Below, piece after piece: positions 1 to 8,481 of a stretch of DNA of 64,000 nucleotides. The translations under genes were made by a program, and so were the position numbers. Under the pieces are notes generated by a model. That model made no database searches and had not been told where the DNA came from. It worked only from the letters and a program-made list of their open reading frames with translations. The stretch covers positions 1 to 64,000 of the forward strand of contig JBOGKE010000078.1 in NCBI GenBank assembly GCA_050745265.1, in the 5' to 3' direction. Numbering within the stretch: the stretch's first letter is position 1; each line of letters starts with the position of its first letter. Source of the stretch: RH2-MAG17b sp050745265. GTDB lineage: Bacteria > Acidobacteriota > Terriglobia > UBA7540.

Positions 1-28
1 AGCCGAAGGCGACGAAGGATCTCTGTAG
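1..28. repeat. Arm fragment of dispersed MITE-like repeat
   Basis: The first 28 bases match the arm of the repeat seen whole at 54271-54450 (core words GCCGAAGGCGACGAAG then GGATCTCTGTAG, compared with GCCGCAGGCGACGAAG and AATCTCCGTAG there). The fragment is cut by the window edge and ends about 25 bases before the first gene. Confidence 0.5.
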
Positions 29-51
29 CCCCCGGCTTCACAAATTCAGAG

Positions 52-897
52 ATGTTCCGCTCCGCATTGTCGAAAATCGCGGCCGTTTTGATCGCCGTGC
101 TCTCGCCGCAAGTTTTCGCTCAAAGCCCTGCTTTGACCGCGGACGCCATTATGTCACGCGTCGCCGCCAACCAGGATCGAAGCAGCGCGCTTCGCAGTAA
201 ATACGTCTACCACCAGCACATCCATGTTGCTGCGCGCAAAACGAACGGAAAGCTGATGTGCGGGGAAACCATGGATTATCGCGTGGTCCCGGCGCCCCAG
301 GGTTCGAAGAGGAAACTTCAGCGCCTCACCGGCCGCTACTGGCACAAGGGGCGGTACGTGAGCTTCAGTCAGCAGCCGAACCACAAAAACGAAAACGAAA
401 GCATCGACTGCGATGTCGCATACGGGCTGGGCACGGGTCTGACGGGCGGCCACTCAAGAGACGGAATCGATCAAGATCTGTTTCCCCTCACGACGGACCA
501 GCAGAAGAAATTTCGCTTCGCGTTTTTGGGCGATGAGGTTCTGGCAGGCCACGCGGTCTACCGGATCACCTTCCGGCCGAAGCAAAAGAAAGATTACGAC
601 TGGTCGGGCGAGGCGGACGTCGACATGCAAGCGTTTCAGCCGGTCGACGTCTTCACCAAGCTGTCGCGAAAGCTGCCCGTGGTGGTACGTGCGTTCCTCG
701 TGTCGCTTCCCGGCCTCGGCTTCAGCGTGCAGTACCAGCGCGAGCCGGGTGGAGTGTGGTTTCCGGAGAGCTTTGGAACTGAGTTCCGTTTGCGCGCCGT
801 CATGTTTTACAAGCGGGAGTACACGATCTCGCTCGAGAACTCTGGCTTCGAGCGCACCCACGTCGAGACACGGATTGAGCTGCCCCCGCCCAATTAA
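52..897 (+). CDS. Secreted protein of unknown function, LolA/MucB-like fold possible
   Basis: A 281-residue protein with a clear Sec signal peptide: basic MFRSALSK, a hydrophobic stretch to about residue 20, and a likely AFA/Q cleavage site near residue 24. The mature part has no motif that I recognise. It is rich in beta-forming and basic segments, with phrases such as HAVYRITFRPK and a closing FYKREYTISLENSGF, which resemble outer-membrane lipoprotein-sorting-like domains in acidobacterial secreted proteins. That resemblance is inference only. Two cysteines (about residues 70 and 119) could form a disulfide. The gene stands alone, facing away from neighbours, with a repeat fragment just upstream. 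The ATG at 52 is the only start that keeps the signal peptide. Confidence 0.7.
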   Translation: MFRSALSKIAAVLIAVLSPQVFAQSPALTADAIMSRVAANQDRSSALRSKYVYHQHIHVAARKTNGKLMCGETMDYRVVPAPQGSKRKLQRLTGRYWHKGRYVSFSQQPNHKNENESIDCDVAYGLGTGLTGGHSRDGIDQDLFPLTTDQQKKFRFAFLGDEVLAGHAVYRITFRPKQKKDYDWSGEADVDMQAFQPVDVFTKLSRKLPVVVRAFLVSLPGLGFSVQYQREPGGVWFPESFGTEFRLRAVMFYKREYTISLENSGFERTHVETRIELPPPN

Positions 898-1067
898 ACG
901 CAGCTACCTAGCGTCAAAATCCCGCGCAATTACGGTCCCTCCGGCCCATCGAGTTGGACTACCTGCGCGAGTACTTCCCCAGCGTTCCGTATCCCCCGGC
1001 CCGGTTCCCGAGATCAGCAGCATCGAGTGCTCGCAGGGGCGACTCAACTTCCGTGAATACATTCTGT

Positions 1068-3827
1068 TCAATCCTCACGCAAAGAAACAACCAGCGGCTG
1101 GCCGGGACCAACCGTCACCTCGTCGCGCAATTGGATCAGGTAATCGCGCGCGCTTCCCCGCACCGCGTGCGCCAGAGTCCGCGCCCCCAGTTTGACGGAG
1201 GAAGAAGCTGGTTCTGCTCGCTCTCGCGCCAGCGCAAGCGAGCGGATTGCCAGGCTACCGCGTATCACCGAGAGCGTGACGCGTTGGCTGCGAGGGCTGA
1301 TCGTCTGCGTCAACGAGCCCCAGGCGCTCGCCGCCGACCAGAACGAAGAGTATGCTTCCGGCCGAAACCGCGGTTTCGCCGTTAATTGTTTTTCCACGCC
1401 ATCGTAGCGAACGCCGCTCAGCGCGAAGAACGCACCCCAGCTCGCCATCGGCCGCGTGTAGTGGTAGCCGCACTCGGCTTCATCCCACGGGTTCCTTTTT
1501 TCGCCGTCAAAACGCCGCCGGGCGCTCTCGACGAGTTCAACACCTTCGGAACTCATGTCCAGATAAAACATCAGCGCCGCGACCGCGTACTCGATTCCAC
1601 TCCACACTTCGGCAAAATACGGGAATGGAGTTCGTGGCCGCTCGCCGCGCGGATAGGTGCAGACGACGAGGCCGGCCTCGTTGTTCAGCGCGTAGGTGCG
1701 CTGAACCGAGTCGTGATCCGCGAGACTTCGCTTGAAATTGTATTTGTAAATCGAGTGCTGTGTTTTCAGAAGATGGTCGCGATCGGCCAGGAGTTCCAGG
1801 CCAGCCAGGGCGGCGTAGTATTGCCCTACGAGTTGGTCGGCGAGGCAGCCCTCGCCCAACTGAAACGTCGGATGCTCGGTGTCGGTCGGCCCGGCGCCTT
1901 CCATGAGACCTTTCGCGATCTCGTCGCGCCGGATCGAGCCGGTTTGCTGGATGTAGTACTCACCGTTAAAGAGATGGGCGTCCATCCACAGGCTGCCGCG
2001 CTCGAAAAGAGTACGACATCGTTGCGCGACATCCGCGTCCCCGGCGGCGGCGGCCATTTCCCCGGCAGCCCGCAACGCGCCCAGATACCAGAACTGGCAC
2101 AGGGGATTTGGCCCGATGAACTCGACGTCATAGGTATTGTGCTGCGCGCCTTCCATCACGCCGTCGCGGTTCGCGTCCCAGCCGCCCGGAATCCAGCAGA
2201 ATTCGATCGCTCTCTTCGCGCCCGGCCATAAGCTTCGGAGCCATTCGGTATCGCCGGAAAGCCGCCAGTCGAAATAGAGCTTCATCAGGCAAGCCATCTG
2301 GCCGTCGGCGGCAGCCACGCCAAAATGCTCGATGCCGAAGGGCAGGAGCTCGCGATAGTCCATCCGCCCCTCGGCATCAGTAAGAAAACCGAATTGCTGT
2401 TGCCGCATTGAGCGAGAGAGCTCGGGGAACAGGCTCTCGATTGTCGCCTCATAGGCGTAGACGTGCGTGCAGCTTCCGAAGCAGCAGCCGCTATGGTCAT
2501 TCGATCCCTCGAATCCGTGGAACGAGCCGTCGCGAGTGCGGAAAACCGTCGGCGTCACCAGCGTCGACAGGTTCGCGGAGGCGGCATCCTTTACCGCTGC
2601 GGGCAGCGTCGTCTCGCGCATCACCGCTACAAACTGCCGGGTGGCGCGTTCAAGCTCGGGCAAGCGCTCTGAGGCGTGGATTGCCGCGGCCCAGGCGTCG
2701 GCAAAGCGCGTGCAGTAATAGTTGCCGAGCAGATCGTTCTCGTGGCCCTTCGGCGCGTTCCAGCCACAGCGCGCAGGCGTGCGGTTGGGGAAATGCCAGC
2801 TCAGGAGAAATGTGAATTCAGCCTGGCCTCGCGCCGGAATCTCGCGCCCGAGACACAGCGCGCCAACCGCTGTCCGCGCGGAAGATTCGGGGCCGAGCCT
2901 CCCGTCCGCCGAGAAATCTTCCCAGAACAGCAGCGGGCTTTCCCACCATCGCGCGCTCGGCCAGCCGCGAAGATAGGTCACATTCCCGTCGCCGATCCCA
3001 AGCACGCCGAGCGCAAAAGAGCCGGCCAACGGGTGCGCGGATGGAAGGAAGGGGTTCCGCATGAACAGGCCCTCGATCCCGCGCCCGGATCGATGCTCGT
3101 TGACGCGCCCATACGAGCCCGTGAAGTCGACCCCATGCGCCGCTTCCCTGCCGACGGGGTTTTCGATGCTAAAGGCTATGGAGACGGCCGCCTTCACCGC
3201 CTGCGGGTTCACCACCGTGTAGCGCAGGAGGGCAATAGGCAAGCCCGAATCATCGGCATCGAGAGGAATGAACGGGGTGAAGGCTTCGAGGCTGATCCGG
3301 ACGGCGATCTCGGGGTCCTCGAAATCGACGCGCGCCAGCGGAAACTCTCCCGTGAACGTGCAAGAGAGCAGACGCGGCAGGCCCGGAACATTCGCGGCCC
3401 CGAGGCCGGAAGGGCCTTCATAAGGCGGAAGGATGCGCGCCTCAAGAACTTTGGCCACAGGCTTCCGGTTTCCGCAGGCCACCCATAGGCAAGGAAAGGC
3501 GTAGCCGGGCGAATTGCCTTTGTCGGGCCGGTTGAAAATCCACCACTCTTTCAACTCGCCCCGTCCGCCCAAGCCGATGCTTCCCGAGCCCACGCCGCCC
3601 AGCGGAAACGTGATCATCTTCCGCCGCGGCCCGGTGAACTTTCGCGGATATTCGACGAGTGCAGCCGGGACCGCTGATCCCGTTTCCTCGGCCTGATCGG
3701 ATGCTCCTGCGAACGCGCCCGCCGCCCGGCCTGCCGGCAACGTTGCCGCCCCGGCGCCAAGAGCGATTGACTTGAGGAATCGCCGCCGGCCCTTCAAACG
3801 TCTTGCGCCTGTACCAGATTTTTTCAT
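1068..3827 (-). CDS. GH116 family glycosidase (GBA2-like beta-glucosidase), Tat-exported
   Basis: A 919-residue member of glycoside hydrolase family 116, the group of bacterial beta-glucosidases/xylosidases and animal glucosylceramidase 2. The N-terminal beta-sandwich carries WWIFNRPDKGNSPGYAF near residue 90. The C-terminal (alpha/alpha)6 domain carries GSCTHVYAYE (to about 460), HNTYDVEFIGPN and GCLADQLVGQYYA. The Asp of GCLADQ (residue 664) aligns with the acid/base Asp of human GBA2. I could not place the nucleophile with confidence. The leader RRRFLKSIALGAG is twin-arginine-like, so the enzyme is probably exported folded. It lies 260 bases downstream of the enolase-superfamily gene on the same strand. 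Together they suggest hydrolysis of a glycoside followed by oxidation or dehydration of the released part. The true substrate cannot be read from sequence. Confidence 0.88.
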   Translation of the reverse strand: MKKSGTGARRLKGRRRFLKSIALGAGAATLPAGRAAGAFAGASDQAEETGSAVPAALVEYPRKFTGPRRKMITFPLGGVGSGSIGLGGRGELKEWWIFNRPDKGNSPGYAFPCLWVACGNRKPVAKVLEARILPPYEGPSGLGAANVPGLPRLLSCTFTGEFPLARVDFEDPEIAVRISLEAFTPFIPLDADDSGLPIALLRYTVVNPQAVKAAVSIAFSIENPVGREAAHGVDFTGSYGRVNEHRSGRGIEGLFMRNPFLPSAHPLAGSFALGVLGIGDGNVTYLRGWPSARWWESPLLFWEDFSADGRLGPESSARTAVGALCLGREIPARGQAEFTFLLSWHFPNRTPARCGWNAPKGHENDLLGNYYCTRFADAWAAAIHASERLPELERATRQFVAVMRETTLPAAVKDAASANLSTLVTPTVFRTRDGSFHGFEGSNDHSGCCFGSCTHVYAYEATIESLFPELSRSMRQQQFGFLTDAEGRMDYRELLPFGIEHFGVAAADGQMACLMKLYFDWRLSGDTEWLRSLWPGAKRAIEFCWIPGGWDANRDGVMEGAQHNTYDVEFIGPNPLCQFWYLGALRAAGEMAAAAGDADVAQRCRTLFERGSLWMDAHLFNGEYYIQQTGSIRRDEIAKGLMEGAGPTDTEHPTFQLGEGCLADQLVGQYYAALAGLELLADRDHLLKTQHSIYKYNFKRSLADHDSVQRTYALNNEAGLVVCTYPRGERPRTPFPYFAEVWSGIEYAVAALMFYLDMSSEGVELVESARRRFDGEKRNPWDEAECGYHYTRPMASWGAFFALSGVRYDGVEKQLTAKPRFRPEAYSSFWSAASAWGSLTQTISPRSQRVTLSVIRGSLAIRSLALARERAEPASSSVKLGARTLAHAVRGSARDYLIQLRDEVTVGPGQPLVVSLRED

Positions 3828-4087
3828 GATCTGCGGCGCCGTTCAAGAATTCGGCGCGGCAAAAGGAGCGTCAGTGAATCGCCCCCGCCGCTCATCGCGC
3901 GAAGCGTTGCACATTATACCTGCGGTCCAGGACCATTTCACTCCAATGTACTTGTTGATTGCGGTCAGGGCCACAGTGACAGCCAACTCCGAGTTGCCCG
4001 GGTCGCGGCGCGTGGTCCGACGGCGGACCGTCCGTTTACAAAATTGATCGACGTGAACGCGCTGGCGAGGAAGCTCGTAAGCTTAGC

Positions 4088-5185
4088 TCATTGCAGGCAG
4101 GAGCGGTCGAGTTCGATGCCGAGCCCGACCCCGTCCGGTACGCGGGCGCAGCCGTTGCCAAATTTCAGCTCTGTACCGACGTGGCGGGTGTGGTAGAGCG
4201 GGCCAATGATGTCGTGGCAGACGCGTTGAGAGAGGTTCGGGATTGCCACGGCGAGGTGCAGCATCGCCGCTGACCCGAATTCCCATTCGAGGTTGCTGCC
4301 AATCGTGCACTCGAGACCAGCGGCCGCCGCGATCACCGCAATCTGAAAAGACCGGGCGATGCCGCCGTTCTTGCCCGGGTAGATGCTGACGATATCGCAG
4401 GCGTCGAAGCGTATCGCGTTGATGGCGTCTTCGGCTGTGAAGATCGACTCATCGAGCATGATGGGAATACGAGTGCGCCGGCGAAGGCGGGCGGCAGAAC
4501 GGAAATCGCCGCGGCGGACCGGCTCCTCAATCACGTTGATCCCAAGGTGCTCGAGGTGCGGGATTGCCGCCAGCGCCTCATTTTCCCGCCACCCGGCGTT
4601 TGCGTCCACCCCGACCGGGAAACCGTCTCCGAGCGCGCGCCGCACCGCCCGCACGCGTTCGATATCGCCTGCCACGTCTAAACCAACTTTCACCTTCACA
4701 GCCCTGAGACCCTGGGCGGCTGCGCTTTCAGCGACGTGAGCAGCCTTTTCCGGCGTGAACGCGCCAATCGAAAACCGGAGTGGAATTTCGGGCGAGCGCC
4801 GCGGGCCGCCCAGCAGGATTCCGGCTGGAACTCGGAGCGCCTTGCCGGCGAGATCGAAGAGGGCCATTTCGAGAGAGGCCCTGGCGAAAGGATTCCCGAC
4901 CAGTTCTCGATCCATCCGCGCGCTAAGGTCCGAAATGTGCAGCGGGTCCCGCCCGAGCAAGGCGGGCGCGAGAATCTCCTTGATCGCCGCCAGCGCGCCC
5001 GCTTGTGATTCTCCGCTCCATCGCGGGCCCGCATTGGCCTCACCAACGCCTTCGAGTCCACCGTCGGTTCGGATGATCGCGATAGCGCAGTGCGAAAATT
5101 TGTGCTCTCCCAACGAGCTGGCGATCGCCAGCTCAGGATTGATTTGAATGTTGACGGGATAAGCCTCGATAGACGTAATTTTCAG
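4088..5185 (-). CDS. Enolase-superfamily enzyme (mandelate racemase/muconate lactonizing type)
   Basis: This enzyme abstracts a proton alpha to a carboxylate, giving racemisation, dehydration or cycloisomerisation of an acid. The signatures are in order: KVKVG (base Lys region), VDANAGW (metal Asp), EEPV (metal Glu), MLDES (metal Asp) and SIYPGKNGG. The last resembles the Lys of the MLE branch. The first TTG (5113) would cut off the start of the N-terminal capping domain. Reading upstream in frame gives a CTG at 5183-5185 followed by KITSIEAYPVNIQINPELA, which is the normal N-terminus of the family. A GAGG Shine-Dalgarno sequence lies six bases before it and an in-frame TAA lies further upstream. 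I therefore take CTG as the start (365 aa). The gene is divergent from the symporter gene across 229 bases, which should hold both promoters. Confidence 0.82.
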   Translation of the reverse strand: MKITSIEAYPVNIQINPELAIASSLGEHKFSHCAIAIIRTDGGLEGVGEANAGPRWSGESQAGALAAIKEILAPALLGRDPLHISDLSARMDRELVGNPFARASLEMALFDLAGKALRVPAGILLGGPRRSPEIPLRFSIGAFTPEKAAHVAESAAAQGLRAVKVKVGLDVAGDIERVRAVRRALGDGFPVGVDANAGWRENEALAAIPHLEHLGINVIEEPVRRGDFRSAARLRRRTRIPIMLDESIFTAEDAINAIRFDACDIVSIYPGKNGGIARSFQIAVIAAAAGLECTIGSNLEWEFGSAAMLHLAVAIPNLSQRVCHDIIGPLYHTRHVGTELKFGNGCARVPDGVGLGIELDRSCLQ

Positions 5186-5414
5186 GCGATACCTCGCTCG
5201 TGGTTAACGTTTCTGCGGATCCGCCGCCGCAGATCGTACCGGGACCAGTATTGCACGGTCGCAGGGGCGCTGTAACACAGATCGCGAGAAACGGTCGTCG
5301 TCCTTCAACGGGCTGAACTTTTTTAGGCGCCACCCTACTCTGCGCGTTGACGGGGCTGCGCCGCGTCATTATCCTTGCAATTCGGAATCACACACCCGGA
5401 TATCTACGGTCCTC

Positions 5415-7244
5415 ATGCATTCAATTGACTGGATCATTGTGGCCGCGTACTGCGTGCTCCTGATCGGAGTAGGGTGGTATTTCCGCCGCCGTGCGTCCTC
5501 GGGTGTCGAAGGCTTCTTTTTGGGCGACCGAACTTTGCCTTGGTGGGTGATCAGCTTGTCCGATACGGCCGCTTACACTGGGGGCGGCCAGGCGTTCGTC
5601 ATGATCTTTTTCCTGGGCGGATTTGCCGGAATCTGGCTGATCGCCTGGGTGAGCTGGGTGATCTGGATGCCGCTGGTCGCGGTGCTTTGGGCAAAGATGT
5701 GGCGGCGCCTCGGAGTGGTCACGACCGGGGAATTCATCGAGCGCCGCTACGGAGGGCGCTCGGCCCGCCGCTACCGAAACGTTTTTGCGGTTTACGCGTG
5801 CTTCGCATGGGGCCTCGTGGCGCTAGCTTACAGCGCCGCATGGATGGCGGCAACGCTCGCGCCCGTGCTGGGCTGGACAAACGGGCAGGTGCTGGCCGTC
5901 TTCGGCTCGGTCGCACTGATTTACTTACTCCTTTCGGGCTTTCTGGCGGTAGCCTACAACGACGTCATCCAGTTTGTCGTGCTCATGGCAAGCAATATCG
6001 CTTTCGGTGCTCTGCTGGTGGAGAAGGTGGGCGGACTCAGCCACGTGTGGAGCCGGGTCGCTGCGATCCGGGGCCATAGCTTCCTTCAGCCGCTGCCTTG
6101 GGGAGATCACCTCGGCGCCATCTCGATTGTCGCGCTTTGCCTGCAGGGTCTCTTCTTCGCCGGTTCTCCTTACGCTGGGGAAGGCTACACGGCGCAGCGA
6201 TATATGGCGGCGAAGAGCGAGCGTCACGCGATCGCCGGCCAGATTGCGAACGGCGTTTTCTCTCTGGTGGTAAGGCTGATTCCGTTCTTCCTCATCGGCC
6301 TCGCGGCCGCGGTGATTTACGCACCCGGCGCCGTCGCCGTGCCGGCGCGCCTGTGGGGCGATCTGGTGAAGAGCGAAGCCCCAAGCGGCCTCTTCGGACT
6401 TTTGCTCGTCGGTGGACTGGCCGGCTACATGGCCGGGATCTGCGCCCTCGCCAACTGGGCCGCCTCTTATCTGATGAACGATCTCTACCGGCTGACGCTG
6501 CGCCCGAAAGCCAGCGCGCGCGAGTATGTGACGATGAGCCGCGTCTTTTCCGGCGCTCTGCTGGTGCTGGCGCTCGCGTGGGGCGCCGCGATCGACCCGA
6601 AGCAGCTCGACGCCTGGGTGCTCTTCATCAACTCCGCGCTGGTCGTGTTTCCTTTGCCCCTGGCGTGGCTGAAATGGTTCTGGTGGCGCACCAACGTTTT
6701 CGGCGACCTTGTGGGCGTGCTTGGGGCCCTACCGGCAGGCTACGTGGTATGGTTCGGGTCGGATGCCGTACTTTCTCGATCGTTCCGGAATTGGTTTCGC
6801 GGCCTGACTCACTGGAATCTGAATGGCCTGGTTCCGGCATTCAGCGATCTGAATCGGTATCCTTTCTGGGCGGGCTTCGGCATTCTTTTCATCCTGGGCT
6901 GGATTTCGATCCTGCTCGCGACGCTCCTGACGCGGCCCGAGCCGCCCTCCGTGCTTGAAAGTTTCTATCGGACGGTTCGTCCCATCGGATGGTGGAAGCC
7001 CGTCCGGGCCCGGCTGCGTGAGAGCGCCGCGGAAGAGGCTCGCGTCCGCTCCCAAACGAGTCGCGACCTGCGTGCCTGCGCGTGGGGCGTTGGCCTCTAC
7101 TTTGCGCTGGTCGTGTCGTTCTTCTCCGTGATGGGCGGCCATCTCCGCGAGGCAGGGATGACGGCGTGCCTCGCCGTCTTGACGGGAATCTTCTTCATTC
7201 GGTCTACTCTGGGCCGCGAGACCGCTGAGCAAACGGGAGGCTAG
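5415..7244 (+). CDS. Sodium:solute symporter (SSS family)
   Basis: A 609-residue multi-spanning inner-membrane protein of the SSS family (relatives of SglT, PutP and PanF). It opens with a helix (WIIVAAYCVLLIGVGWYF), then FFLGDRTLPWW and the conserved SDTAAYTGGGQAF segment of helix 1-2, then further hydrophobic helices and GYTAQRYMAAKSERHA in the middle. The long C-terminal part (after about 480) adds two or three helices and an Arg-rich loop. It probably takes up a sugar or sugar-acid with Na+. The SDR gene starts only four bases after its stop, so the two are co-transcribed. The divergent enolase and GH116 genes suggest that it imports the compound those enzymes act on. The exact substrate is unknown. 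Confidence 0.9.
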   Translation: MHSIDWIIVAAYCVLLIGVGWYFRRRASSGVEGFFLGDRTLPWWVISLSDTAAYTGGGQAFVMIFFLGGFAGIWLIAWVSWVIWMPLVAVLWAKMWRRLGVVTTGEFIERRYGGRSARRYRNVFAVYACFAWGLVALAYSAAWMAATLAPVLGWTNGQVLAVFGSVALIYLLLSGFLAVAYNDVIQFVVLMASNIAFGALLVEKVGGLSHVWSRVAAIRGHSFLQPLPWGDHLGAISIVALCLQGLFFAGSPYAGEGYTAQRYMAAKSERHAIAGQIANGVFSLVVRLIPFFLIGLAAAVIYAPGAVAVPARLWGDLVKSEAPSGLFGLLLVGGLAGYMAGICALANWAASYLMNDLYRLTLRPKASAREYVTMSRVFSGALLVLALAWGAAIDPKQLDAWVLFINSALVVFPLPLAWLKWFWWRTNVFGDLVGVLGALPAGYVVWFGSDAVLSRSFRNWFRGLTHWNLNGLVPAFSDLNRYPFWAGFGILFILGWISILLATLLTRPEPPSVLESFYRTVRPIGWWKPVRARLRESAAEEARVRSQTSRDLRACAWGVGLYFALVVSFFSVMGGHLREAGMTACLAVLTGIFFIRSTLGRETAEQTGG

Positions 7245-7248
7245 GAAA

Positions 7249-8034
7249 ATGGTTCGCGGCGGGCTGGAACTGGAGGGCAGGACGGCCGTCGTCACCGGGG
7301 GCGGCAACGGAATCGGGCGAGAGATCGCGCGAACGCTCGCGGGCGCGGGAGCTCGCATCATCTCCGTCGATGTCGATGCCCGCGCTAACACCGAGACGGT
7401 GAGTTTGATTCGCGAGAGCGGAGGTATTTGTCAGGCGATTGAAGGCGACGTTTCCCGGGCCGGCGACGTGGAGCGGGCATTCGACGCCGCGCAAGACCTT
7501 GGCGTGCTGGTGAATAATGCCGCCGCGGTGACGGGAGACGGGCGCCTTCACGAGCTCTCCGAAGAGAATTGGGATCGCGTTCTCGACACCTGCCTTAAGA
7601 GCGTTTACTTGTGCAGCCGCGCGGCGCTCGGGAGGATGATTCCACGGCGCTCGGGCACGATTGTGAACATCAGCTCGGTCAACGCTCTCACCGGAATTCA
7701 TTTTGCCGCTTACACCGCGTCTAAAGGGGCTATTCTTTCGCTGACTCGGCTGCTGGCGCTCGAATACGGGCCCTCCGGGATTCGCGTCAATGCCATCTGC
7801 CCGGGAACCATCATGACTGAAAGCTCGATCCGCCATTATGCAGATCGCCCGGCGGAGAAAGCCGGGCTACTGGAACTCTATCCCGGCGGCGCTTTCGGAG
7901 AACCCGCCGACATCGCTGAGTGCGCTCTCTATCTCGCCTCGGATCGCGCGAAGTTTATCAACGGAAGCTGCGTCGTGGTCGACGGCGGGATGAGCGCGGT
8001 GCACCGGATTGAGGCGCTGCGGTCGGAGGATTGA
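7249..8034 (+). CDS. Short-chain dehydrogenase/reductase (SDR)
   Basis: A classical 261-residue SDR. The cofactor loop TGGGNGIG is at residues 16-23, and an Asp after strand 2 (SVDVDAR) suggests NAD(H) preference. NNAA follows near residue 86. The active site has a Ser at 142/143, Tyr155 and Lys159 (YTASK), and the C-terminal part has the usual INGSCVVVDGG. It oxidises or reduces a hydroxyl/keto group on a small molecule. The start ATG follows GGAGGCTAGGAAA and lies four bases after the symporter stop, indicating translational coupling. It is probably the dehydrogenase step of the catabolic cluster, which would turn an imported polyol or sugar into the acid handled by the enolase-type enzyme. 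That link is inference. Confidence 0.9.
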   Translation: MVRGGLELEGRTAVVTGGGNGIGREIARTLAGAGARIISVDVDARANTETVSLIRESGGICQAIEGDVSRAGDVERAFDAAQDLGVLVNNAAAVTGDGRLHELSEENWDRVLDTCLKSVYLCSRAALGRMIPRRSGTIVNISSVNALTGIHFAAYTASKGAILSLTRLLALEYGPSGIRVNAICPGTIMTESSIRHYADRPAEKAGLLELYPGGAFGEPADIAECALYLASDRAKFINGSCVVVDGGMSAVHRIEALRSED

Positions 8035-8135
8035 CACCCGCGCGCGGAAGCTCGGAGCGGATGATCGTTCCCCGCGGTTCGCGGTTATCGCGGGAACGGT
8101 AACCGCACCCAGCGCTGGCGTTTGTACATTTGCAG

Positions 8136-8325
8136 GCCCGAAGGGCCGCTCTAGCACAGCCCTGGGCAAAGCCCAGGTGGTGATCAGGTCCGCTCCCGGG
8201 CCGCTGAGCCCTGAAAGGGCGATCCAAAACTCCGGTAGTACGCCCCTTCAGGGCTTCAACTCTGAAAACGGGCGCCTTGGACCCAGGCCGCTGGCCTGGG
8301 CTGGGCTAGGACGCCCCTTCGGGGC
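8136..8325. repeat. Cluster of six REP-like palindromes
   Basis: The 447-base gap after the SDR gene holds six hairpins: GGCCCGAAGGGCC (8136-8148), CCTGGGCAAAGCCCAGG (8161-8177), GCCCTGAAAGGGC (8208-8220), GCCCCTTCAGGGC (8242-8254), CCCAGGCCGCTGGCCTGGG (8282-8300) and GCCCCTTCGGGGC (8313-8325). They belong to the same family as the palindromes at 45.1, 51.3 and 53.1 kb. Nothing else, including no ORF with a start and ribosome site, is visible in the gap. Confidence 0.7.
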
Positions 8326-8481
8326 TCAGTTGCCTCTCGTCTCCGAGATGGTAATGTAGAAACTCCAGTGTCGCTTGAAAGCCCGGCGCTACATTGGCGT
8401 ATAGGATTGGGCGAGCGGCGAATCTCGCAGCTGCTCCTGCCCCCGCTCCAGAATCCAAAAACGACTTGAGGATGGAGAAGC

